Positions 1 to 5,396 of a stretch of DNA of 5,670 bases are shown here, piece by piece. Location of the stretch: NCBI GenBank assembly GCA_030038695.1, contig JASHSN010000481.1:1-5670 (forward strand), read 5' to 3'. Numbering within the stretch: position 1 is the stretch's first letter; each line of letters opens with the position of its first letter. The notes below the pieces were generated by a model that was given only the letters and a program-made list of their open reading frames with translations, made no database searches and had not been told where the DNA came from. A program made the position numbers and the translations under genes. The DNA comes from Nitrososphaeraceae archaeon (GTDB taxonomy: Archaea > Thermoproteota > Nitrososphaeria > Nitrososphaerales > Nitrososphaeraceae).

Positions 1-390
1 AAGATATCCAATCAAATCTAACCATTTTTTACAAACAGGATCTATTCTAAGTCAACTGAATTAGGGAATCACAAGCTATTCACATTATTACTTCACAACT
101 AAAAGTCTAGAGTGTCTTCAAGGTGGAAATGAAATACGGCTCTTAGTAGAGGCAGCGGTCCTCGCAGTCGGAAGGATTCCTATTCTTCGAAGTATCACCG
201 TCAATGCAGCACACATCAACAAGATGCAACAACAAAACCAAACTAAAAACCACTCTAATAATTGCCGCTAGTTCAAAGCAGGTAAACAATTCTGTCAACT
301 GTAGACTATATATGTCGATTTATGCTTCGGGAGGAAGTACGCTAACTAATATGGATTTTGCGTATTTCTATACAAAAAATCAGGTTAGGC
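1..390. other. Non-coding leader region with no supported gene
   Basis: No convincing gene was found here. All three + frames carry stops within the first ~65 bases, so a gene tail entering from the left cannot be supported. A 68-codon open frame at 204-410 has a Lys/Thr/Ser/Asn-rich, domainless product and runs over the TATA box of the next gene, so I treat it as chance. Small hairpins (for example GAGG/CCTC near 151-174) are too short to mean anything. No tRNA T-loop or other RNA signature was seen. Confidence 0.6.
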
Positions 391-398
391 TTTATATT
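391..398 (+). promoter_or_regulatory. TATA box of the secreted-protein gene
   Basis: TTTATATT is centred about 26 bases before the ATG at 421. In archaea the transcription start lies about 25-27 bases downstream of the TATA centre, so the mRNA would begin at or next to the A of this ATG (leaderless). No Shine-Dalgarno sequence precedes the ATG, which fits. The spacing is seen directly; promoter activity is inferred. Confidence 0.6.
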
Positions 399-420
399 GC
401 CAAATTGTAAAAGTTATTGC

Positions 421-1164
421 ATGATATCGAAAGCCATCGATAGCATTGATAATATGATGTTAATGTTACCATTATTTCTTATTATAGTGGCCTTAGTGAT
501 ATCATATGTGCCGGAATTAGCCTTTGCTCAAAGTAGCTATCATGTAGTCAAGACAATGCATACTGAACGATTTATTATGCCATATACTGCAGCTAATGGT
601 GATAGAACACATCCATTTGTTTATACTTTTGCGAAACCAATATCTGAAAGCTGGATTCTGAATATACAAAATAATCTATCCTACGCATATAGGCCAGATG
701 CAAAGGTTGTAGTAAAGTTGCAGGAACCTACTCCAAGTGATAAGTTTATTGAAATTGGAATGTATGGCGAAACTGCGTCTCACAGGTTTTGGGCAGCTGT
801 AAATACGGCGGAAGCCGGCTATATCAGGATATATGATAAAACCGGAGTTGATGGTTGGTCACCAACTGATTTGATAAATATTGGATACGATAGCAACCAA
901 GGCTTATCAATTAATAGTGGCACAAAAGTACTAGTGGATAGATTAGCTGTGAATGGTTTCAAACTCGGTTCTATTGCAATTTATGGAAAAGATGACCCAA
1001 GTTCTCCTCTTAATGCATACTCTGGCAATCTCTCATTTGAAGCACTTTGGGGAAAGCCTTCTGATTCTCCTATTTATTATCTGCCACTTGGTATGTTACT
1101 TGGAGTTGGCGGCGTTTTAGTTGGGTTACTTGTATTTAAGAAAAGGGACAAAATTGAAGCTTGA
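421..1164 (+). CDS. Secreted surface protein with C-terminal membrane anchor, function unknown
   Basis: This 247-residue protein was not recognised at family level. The start was set at 421 rather than at an in-frame ATG at 358, because the TATA box at 391-398 fits a leaderless start here and the earlier start would put 21 extra residues before the signal peptide. Residues 12-36 form a hydrophobic signal peptide ending AFA|QSS, a cleavage form typical of thaumarchaeal secreted proteins. The body (about 37-215) is rich in Tyr, Ser, Gly and alternating hydrophobic residues, which suggests a beta-sandwich, and has NLS glycosylation sequons near residues 85 and 203. Residues 219-239 form a Gly/Leu/Val membrane helix followed by KKRDK, so the C-terminus is cytoplasmic and the body faces outward. 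This is the layout of PEFG-CTERM-type anchored proteins, but no PEFG motif precedes the helix (it reads SDSPIYYLPLG). It likely sits in the cell envelope or S-layer; ligand or role unknown. A T-run follows the stop. Confidence 0.75.
   Translation: MISKAIDSIDNMMLMLPLFLIIVALVISYVPELAFAQSSYHVVKTMHTERFIMPYTAANGDRTHPFVYTFAKPISESWILNIQNNLSYAYRPDAKVVVKLQEPTPSDKFIEIGMYGETASHRFWAAVNTAEAGYIRIYDKTGVDGWSPTDLINIGYDSNQGLSINSGTKVLVDRLAVNGFKLGSIAIYGKDDPSSPLNAYSGNLSFEALWGKPSDSPIYYLPLGMLLGVGGVLVGLLVFKKRDKIEA
425..442. repeat. Inverted repeat at the start of the secreted-protein gene
   Basis: TATCGA and TCGATA are perfect 6-bp arms separated by AAGCCA, beginning 4 bases into the gene. Such a site just inside a leaderless start could be an operator or a weak mRNA hairpin. 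The arms are short, coding constraint also acts here, and chance is a real alternative. Confidence 0.3.
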
Positions 1165-1179
1165 TCGGAAGAATGACAA

Positions 1180-1185
1180 TTTTTT
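1180..1185 (+). terminator. T-run terminator of the secreted-protein gene
   Basis: Six consecutive T lie 15 bases after the stop codon at 1162-1164, with no strong hairpin before them. Archaeal RNA polymerase can terminate on T-runs alone. The position in a convergent spacer, facing a T-run for the opposite gene, supports the call. Confidence 0.5.
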
Positions 1186-1349
1186 GCTTCTATAAATAGA
1201 TATGATCCGTATTAAAAACCTACGATCGTGGATCACCACATTTTCTTTGGTTAGATTAATGTGAAGTCTACTTGTATCTAATACTCTATAATGTATGACT
1301 TTTTATCCACTACCAAGTTCATGTGTTTATATCATGGACATTTGTATCG

Positions 1350-1356
1350 AAAAAAA
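1350..1356 (-). terminator. T-run terminator of the phosphatase gene
   Basis: Seven A on the + strand read as seven T on the minus strand and start two bases after the phosphatase stop codon (TGA at 1361-1359). Together with the + strand T-run at 1180-1185 they bracket the convergent spacer, as expected for two genes ending toward each other. Confidence 0.5.
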
Positions 1357-1358
1357 GG

Positions 1359-1748
1359 TCACGGAAATTTAACCTTAAACAAATCCGTTAAAGCTATAAT
1401 ATTTGTAGATATGATTGTGCATACTGGCACTCTTAATAGTATTAGTTCCCATGCCTTGAAAAAATCCATTTTGAAGTGTTGTACTAATACACCTAGTGCT
1501 ATAGCATTACTTCTGTTCATTCCATGACTACAACATATCACTACTTTCTCGCCTAGTCCTAAATAACTAGCAACTCGCATGATATTGAGTTTATATTCAA
1601 ATGAAGATGGCATATCAAATTCAGGCAATACTCTTACATCTATTATTCGATAATCATCTATGAAGCCTATTTCACAATTCACATAAGCTGAAAGTTCACT
1701 TGGCTGTCCAAGACCCTCAGTAGCAAGGTTTTCAAGAATTTTATACAT
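1359..1748 (-). CDS. Small dual-specificity (Tyr/Ser/Thr) protein phosphatase
   Basis: The product has 129 residues, the size of a minimal atypical dual-specificity phosphatase. Residues 68-80 read strand VVIC, then the P-loop C73-S-H-G76-M-N-R79-S80, which matches the family's C-x2-G-x2-R-S/T phosphate-binding loop. C73 would be the nucleophile and R79 would bind the phosphate. The residue before C73 is Cys (C72) instead of the usual His. After the loop come the helix NAIALGVLV, an A-W-E-L-I helix and a degenerate RP segment (LLRVPVC, 104-110), in the order known for the fold. The general acid is not certain; D45 or D37 in the segment before the P-loop are candidates. It probably removes phosphate from protein Tyr/Ser/Thr or a small phosphorylated ligand in the cytoplasm. 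The ATG at 1748 is the only possible start in this frame, since a TGA lies two codons upstream. It follows the two paralogous genes after 83 bases on the same strand, so it may have its own promoter; a TATA-like CATACATATA lies just upstream, but closer to the ATG than a leaderless start would need. Confidence 0.82.
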   Translation of the reverse strand: MYKILENLATEGLGQPSELSAYVNCEIGFIDDYRIIDVRVLPEFDMPSSFEYKLNIMRVASYLGLGEKVVICCSHGMNRSNAIALGVLVQHFKMDFFKAWELILLRVPVCTIISTNIIALTDLFKVKFP

Positions 1749-1831
1749 GTTTCAGCTATATGTATGTATGAGTCAATGTGAGAGATTGCCGTAGCGACTA
1801 AAATTGTTACAGTAGGTGTAATTCACCACTA

Positions 1832-2155
1832 TCAGTTTGATGGTTCTCGTCCGTCTCTCTCAAGTCTTTCAACCACTTCGTCATAGCTCTGCGACTCGTC
1901 GTTTATTGCTGCTATGTACCACTGATCATTTATAGAAACAATCTCCTCCAGTTTTTCGTCGGCTTGCTGAAAGTTTTTAGTACAACAGCCATGTCCATCC
2001 CAACCAAAATGAGATAGCAACAAACCCACACAACAGCGGTAGTTTACTTGGTCGGCAAGCGCGCCTCTCAAGAATTTAAAGTTGTGTTTCTCTTGCTCTA
2101 TTATTTCGATTACCTTAGGGAATTTTCCTTTTTTTAGTATAACTACTTGGCTCAC
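1832..2155 (-). CDS. Small conserved protein, second of a tandem paralogous pair (possibly DUF6197-like)
   Basis: The product has 107 residues and starts at GTG. No ATG, GTG or TTG occurs between the upstream in-frame stop and this GTG, and a Shine-Dalgarno GGAG lies 5 bases before it, overlapping the stop of the upstream gene. It shares with its neighbour an M[ST]QV start, a helical VI-x-I stretch, the block R40-C41-x2-G-L-x-L-S-H-F-G-W-D-G54, and a C-terminal S90-Y-x-E-V segment. The layout FLRGALAD...RCCVGLLLSHFG, then a C-terminal ND-x4-S-Y-D-E-V helix, recalls actinobacterial DUF6197-type proteins (remembered pattern 'QGALARD..C.LGAL', then 'WND..GRT..EV'). This is a distant, unverified likeness, and that family also has no known function. 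There is no signal peptide or membrane segment, so it is cytoplasmic. Unlike its partner it has two adjacent-cysteine pairs (C41-C42 and C57-C58). Synonymous codons in the shared block differ from the partner's, so the duplication is old and the protein is under selection. Confidence 0.72.
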   Translation of the reverse strand: MSQVVILKKGKFPKVIEIIEQEKHNFKFLRGALADQVNYRCCVGLLLSHFGWDGHGCCTKNFQQADEKLEEIVSINDQWYIAAINDESQSYDEVVERLERDGREPSN

Positions 2156-2156
2156 T

Positions 2157-2465
2157 TCATCTCCATCCTCGTATAAAATCTATAACTTCCCCAAAGCTAA
2201 GTGTATTCGGGCCGTCCTTAAAATTAATGATTAAATCTCGTTTTTCTGGGCCTAATAATTTGCATAGTGCGTATAAAGCAGTGAAGAAGTTATCGCTATT
2301 TCTAGTACCATCCCAACCGAAGTGGCTTAAAATTAGCCCAAGTGTGCACCTTTGATTCCCATTGTCGCTATACTCGTCTTTACCAAATTGAAACTTGGGG
2401 GCTTGTTCTTTTAATATATTTATGACATTCTCGTACTTTGATCGCTCACTTAGTACTTGAGTCAT
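2157..2465 (-). CDS. Small conserved protein, first of a tandem paralogous pair (possibly DUF6197-like)
   Basis: The product has 102 residues, starts at ATG 2465 and was not recognised with certainty. It contains an N-terminal helix (about 11-21), then K24-F-Q-F, the block R39-C40-T-L-G43-L-I-L-S-H-F-G-W-D-G53, a helix FFTALYALCKLLG (60-72), a strand-like DLIINF, and a C-terminal D-G-x4-S90-F-G-E93-V94 helix. The S-[FY]-x-E-V residues fall at the same positions (90-94) as in the downstream paralog. The protein is soluble and cytoplasmic. His47, Trp51 and Asp52 within the shared block are candidates for a binding site. Its TGA is one base from the GTG of the second copy, so the two are one translationally coupled unit and may work as a heteromer. 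A weak TATA-like GATTATTAGG lies 26-35 bases before the ATG. The DUF6197 likeness is from memory of motif order only. Confidence 0.7.
   Translation of the reverse strand: MTQVLSERSKYENVINILKEQAPKFQFGKDEYSDNGNQRCTLGLILSHFGWDGTRNSDNFFTALYALCKLLGPEKRDLIINFKDGPNTLSFGEVIDFIRGWR
2158..2164 (-). promoter_or_regulatory. Shine-Dalgarno site for the second paralog, overlapping the upstream stop
   Basis: On the minus strand GGAGATGA precedes the GTG start, with GGAG 5 bases from it. It is close to GGAGGTGA, the complement of the archaeal 16S 3' end. The site overlaps the TGA of the first paralog, so ribosomes finishing that gene could re-initiate. It also decides the GTG as start. By contrast the first genes of transcripts in this window lack such a site. 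Confidence 0.65.
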
Positions 2466-2490
2466 CTACACTTCTATAGATAAGTCGGAA

Positions 2491-2500
2491 CCTAATAATC
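2491..2500 (-). promoter_or_regulatory. Weak TATA-like element upstream of the paralog pair
   Basis: On the minus strand GATTATTAGG sits at about -35 to -26 from the ATG at 2465, which would give a leader of only about 5 bases. An A-run precedes it. The match to a TATA box is poor, and a second AT-rich stretch (TTATCTATA) is too close to the ATG. Treat as tentative. Confidence 0.25.
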
Positions 2501-3467
2501 TTTTTTTACTAGTTATAATGTTGTGTAAGATGGTCTAATTACTTGTGTCATAATCAAATGACATGAACAGCATTCGTTAGGGATGAATGCATACACAGAC
2601 GTAAATACTTGATTCTTGGCTTATTGACTGTGATTGCTTGATGTCAAATCATACATTAGGTTGTTGTCATCTCATGGACGCAGAGCTACGTCCAGACATA
2701 GCCATTATATTAACAAAAAGAAACAATGTTACGATTTATAATTGTTCTCTAATATGAACAATTATCAACCTATATGTGCAAAAAATTGATTGTGGTCTGT
2801 GACAACACACGCATCATGCCTACAAACATGGATATTTTACCGTCTAACTTGGATTTGGATAGACAGTTCCCATATGGTTAGGTTCTAAGATGGACAGCAC
2901 TAATGGAGGTACGAAGCAACCTTCAGACTCTCATGGCTGTCTATGGAAATCGTCCATCACCAAGGACATTTTCTCTTTTGTTGGATCAAGTTCAGGTAGC
3001 TATGAAGTTACTAGCAATAGCATCCATCATTATAGTGCTAGCTATTCTCCAGCAGGTTCAGGTACTGCTAGGAGTGCCAATCAAGCATACCATAACCAAC
3101 GAATTTTATGGTGAATCTCCTACGTCGTCTAATATAATAAATTGTATAAATCGAAGCCAATGAGTTCGTGTGTACGAGTGCTATTGCTAGTATATTTTAA
3201 AAGGCCTCGATGGCATGGTTAAAAGTGTAAGTGATCTGAGATGCGCCTCTTCCAACACAGACATGTAGAAGATTGCCTAGTAATCAAGTCTAGATAACCG
3301 CATCTACTAGATTATATACAATCCAGGAGTAGAGATCGATAGGTAAGAACTACGCATGAAGATTAAAAGTTAAATCATTATTAATTACTCAATTCATGGC
3401 GTTAATCATATCATTTAGTGAGGACAGTGATAAACATTATAACATGATTTTAGACTCTTCGTATATG
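2501..3467. other. Long non-coding stretch with clustered inverted repeats
   Basis: No supported gene lies between the start of the paralog pair and the promoter of the next gene. Two overlapping open frames (2890-3114 and 2903-3163) give a Ser/Gly-rich peptide and a peptide with one hydrophobic segment; neither has a promoter or recognisable domain. The first 270 bases carry four perfect inverted repeats: TGTCAT/ATGACA (2546-2563), GCATTC/GAATGC (2570-2590), TGGACG/CGTCCA (2675-2694) and a 10-bp pair (2738-2765). GTTCAGGTA occurs twice, at 2990 and 3056. No tRNA or known RNA was recognised. Confidence 0.55.
2738..2765. repeat. Perfect 10-bp inverted repeat
   Basis: ATAATTGTTC (2738-2747) and GAACAATTAT (2756-2765) are exact reverse complements separated by the 8 bases TCTAATAT. 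Under equal base frequencies a 10-bp match at such spacing is expected far less than once in a window of this size; AT richness weakens that somewhat. It could be an operator dyad or the stem of a small RNA. No T-run follows directly, so it is not a typical intrinsic terminator. Confidence 0.5.
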
Positions 3468-3478
3468 AAAAATATTTA
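3468..3478 (+). promoter_or_regulatory. TATA box of the archaemetzincin-like gene
   Basis: AAAAATATTTA is centred about 32 bases before the ATG at 3507, which predicts a transcript beginning near 3500 with a leader of roughly 6-7 bases and no Shine-Dalgarno site. The position matches archaeal promoter spacing; activity is inferred. Confidence 0.5.
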
Positions 3479-3480
3479 GG

Positions 3481-3509
3481 CATCGCATGTCGAAAATAGA
3501 CAAGCGATG
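3481..3509. promoter_or_regulatory. Operator-like dyad spanning transcription and translation start
   Basis: The arms CATCGC-A-TGTC (3481-3491) and GACA-A-GCGATG (3499-3509) are reverse complements in 10 of 11 positions, with an A/A mismatch and a 7-base GAAAATA centre. The right arm ends with the start codon ATG. The dyad begins three bases after the TATA box and covers the predicted start site. A repressor bound here would block initiation. If transcription instead starts further upstream, the same bases would form an mRNA hairpin hiding the start codon. No regulator gene is seen nearby. Confidence 0.45.
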
Positions 3510-4343
3510 TTACAATTTAAGTATGTTCACATTTACTGTAATAAGGTAAACACGTTAGATTTCGTGAATGTGATAGTGCCGGGAGTACGAAAATATTTTA
3601 CAAGCATTACGATAGACATGAGACATCCTTTTTTGACTCATATAGATGATGCAATAGCAGAGAATTTAGTGTCAATTAGAATATCTGATACCAAGAAGCC
3701 CTTTAACGAACAACCTAAGATCAAAGAATCAGAGCAGAACGTTTTTTATGAAAAGAATTTTTCGAGACCCATAATTAATGGTGCTGAAAATAATACTAAC
3801 ACTAGTAGGAGAGAATATGAGGAATTGATATTATATGATGGCTTTCTAATGCAAAGATTATTCCATACTATGATTAATGAAAACGAGTCGAATACTGATC
3901 ATGTTCATATAGTGTTTGAAGATAGATTGATATGTACTTTTAGCCAAGAAGACTGGCGTTATCATGCAAGAACTATTGTAGGGGGCAATCCTTCGATTAT
4001 TTCAACTACCGGTATAGTTGAAGCACCTGCTAAACCGAAAGAATGGTACATGAAGCAAATGCAGTTAGCTACTTATGATTCTGATGATGAAAATGAGGAT
4101 ACATCTACAGAAAAAAAGTATCTTGATTATGGTGATTACAGGATAAACTTCATAGCAGTCGGATACGTTCTTCAAGCATTATTTTTCTTTATAACGGAAG
4201 GAGATCCTTTCTGTAATGATAATAATTGCAGACTTTATAACGCGCACTGGCAAGAAGAGCTATTACATTCACAAATAGAAACGGAGACCCTGTGTAACGA
4301 GCATGCTGTCTTATTGCATAAATTCAATACCGTTTCTAGTTGA
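3507..4343 (+). CDS. DUF6775-type archaemetzincin-like protein, probably without catalytic zinc site
   Basis: The product has 278 residues. ATG 3507 is the first start after an in-frame TAG at 3477. Recognised blocks are DHVHIVFEDRL (131-141), R151-Y-H-A-R, PSIISTTGIVEAPAKP (162-177) and the C-terminal C236-x4-C241-R-L-Y-N-A-H247-W-Q-E-E with C263-x2-H266. These match my memory of a thaumarchaeal family named DUF6775, listed as putative metallopeptidases. Archaemetzincins carry HExxHxxGxxHC, then x4-C-x-M, then C-x2-C about 17 residues on. Here the Cys spacing and G232 fit, but the H, E, H and H positions are L225, F226, I229 and F235. The structural zinc site may persist as Cys3His while peptidase activity is doubtful. 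An acidic linker (DSDDENED, 191-198) precedes the last domain. No signal peptide is present; residues 215-229 are hydrophobic but look like a buried helix. The gene stands alone, closes with TGA-TAA in tandem, and is about 33 percent G+C in sampled lines. Substrate and partners are unknown. Confidence 0.75.
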   Translation: MLQFKYVHIYCNKVNTLDFVNVIVPGVRKYFTSITIDMRHPFLTHIDDAIAENLVSIRISDTKKPFNEQPKIKESEQNVFYEKNFSRPIINGAENNTNTSRREYEELILYDGFLMQRLFHTMINENESNTDHVHIVFEDRLICTFSQEDWRYHARTIVGGNPSIISTTGIVEAPAKPKEWYMKQMQLATYDSDDENEDTSTEKKYLDYGDYRINFIAVGYVLQALFFFITEGDPFCNDNNCRLYNAHWQEELLHSQIETETLCNEHAVLLHKFNTVSS

Positions 4344-5161
4344 TAAATACACTGTGAAGAGTTTTCGTTGGTGTTACAAATATTTGAATCGACTCTAATG
4401 CGAAATGTTCGCCAACAGTCAGAGACCGGAATATCTACCTACACGGGAATGAGATATATTGTACGAATTAGAGGATGCTCTTATATGGCGGAGACGTGTT
4501 TAAGACAAAATGGACGTGACCTCGATGTATCAATGCACAGGTAAATGATTGAGGTCGACATGTGGTGGTATGTGTACACTAAAGGGTAGGGGACGGCGGA
4601 TGTTAATTCTATAATATGATATCGATGGTCGTATGTTCATCGAAATATGATCGGTCTCGGAGGCTACGCGATAACGAACCGCTGAGGACCACGGTATACC
4701 CGTAGGTGCTCAAAGATAACTGCAACTCAACAGAACAAGTTCTCAGAGCTAGTAGAAACCACATTAACATCTATACCGGATTATATTATAGGATAGCAAC
4801 GGGTGGTCCAGGGTGGAAAAGATGGCATGGATTGCTCGCTCCTGAACCAACCGTCATATGAGGCGATGTACATTAAAGATTGACAGGTATGGATTATTAC
4901 GGTTATCGACAGGGTTTGTTTAGTTCTCTATCGGAACTATGATCTATATACAGTTAGTTGGGGAGTCATCTCATAGAACGTATTGCCGTCATGAAAAATG
5001 GAACAGGTTCTGTCCTGCGCTTCGGCGATTGCTGTTTTACTGGAATATATTAGAGTATGAATCTTGCACATCCACATTCGACTAACGGGTCCACGTTTGA
5101 TGCCAACGGATATGTTCGGAATGGACCAGCTAATCTTTCCAATTAGCCAAACTTCCCTATT

Positions 5162-5206
5162 GAAAAGAAGAAAGGGGAAAAAAGAGGATTGAAAAGGAGG
5201 AGAAGA
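5162..5206 (+). repeat. Polypurine tract
   Basis: Forty-three of 45 bases are A or G: 27 purines in a row (5162-5188), two T, then 16 more (5191-5206). It includes GGGG and GGAGGAG. Such tracts can form triplex DNA or stiff nucleosome-excluding segments, and in RNA would look like repeated Shine-Dalgarno sites. Function unknown. Confidence 0.6.
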
Positions 5207-5337
5207 TTAGCGACACGATTAGCATCCATCTGCTACCTAATTTATGAGCCGCTGGTTAAGATCGAGAACATTATGAGAATGACATAAGGCCGATATTTAT
5301 TAAATGGGCTAATTTTACTACCCAGCCGTTAGACCAT

Positions 5338-5396
5338 CATCACGCCAATACATTCGACACACTGTTTATTACCATAATGGATAGTATTGGTGGATG
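5338..5396. repeat. Imperfect 13-bp inverted repeat around a 32-base loop
   Basis: The left arm (5338-5351) and right arm (5384-5396) pair over 13 positions with one bulged A (5342) and one G-T pair. The core CCAATAC/GTATTGG is exact, and outer CATC/GATG also pair. It could be an RNA stem or a pair of protein-binding half-sites. No gene is associated. Confidence 0.4.

Noticed and set aside
204..410. 68-codon + strand open frame
   Set aside because: Composition is low-complexity Lys/Thr/Ser/Asn, no domain or start signal is seen, and it overlaps the TATA box of the surface-protein gene.
358..420. 21-residue N-terminal extension of the surface protein
   Set aside because: The TATA box at 391-398 would lie inside it, and the signal peptide fits a start at 421.
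1222..1229. ACGATCGT palindrome in the convergent spacer
   Set aside because: An 8-bp palindrome is short, and the bases on either side are not symmetric.
1291..1527. 78-codon + strand open frame
   Set aside because: It lies opposite the phosphatase gene, which has a clear C-x5-R motif, and it has no recognisable product.
2890..3114. 74-codon Ser/Gly-rich + strand frame
   Set aside because: No promoter, no domain, and it overlaps another open frame; open by chance in a locally G+C-richer stretch is likely.
5147..5287. 42-codon open frame encoding a very basic peptide
   Set aside because: It has no ATG near its start, and the basic residues are simply the translation of the polypurine tract.
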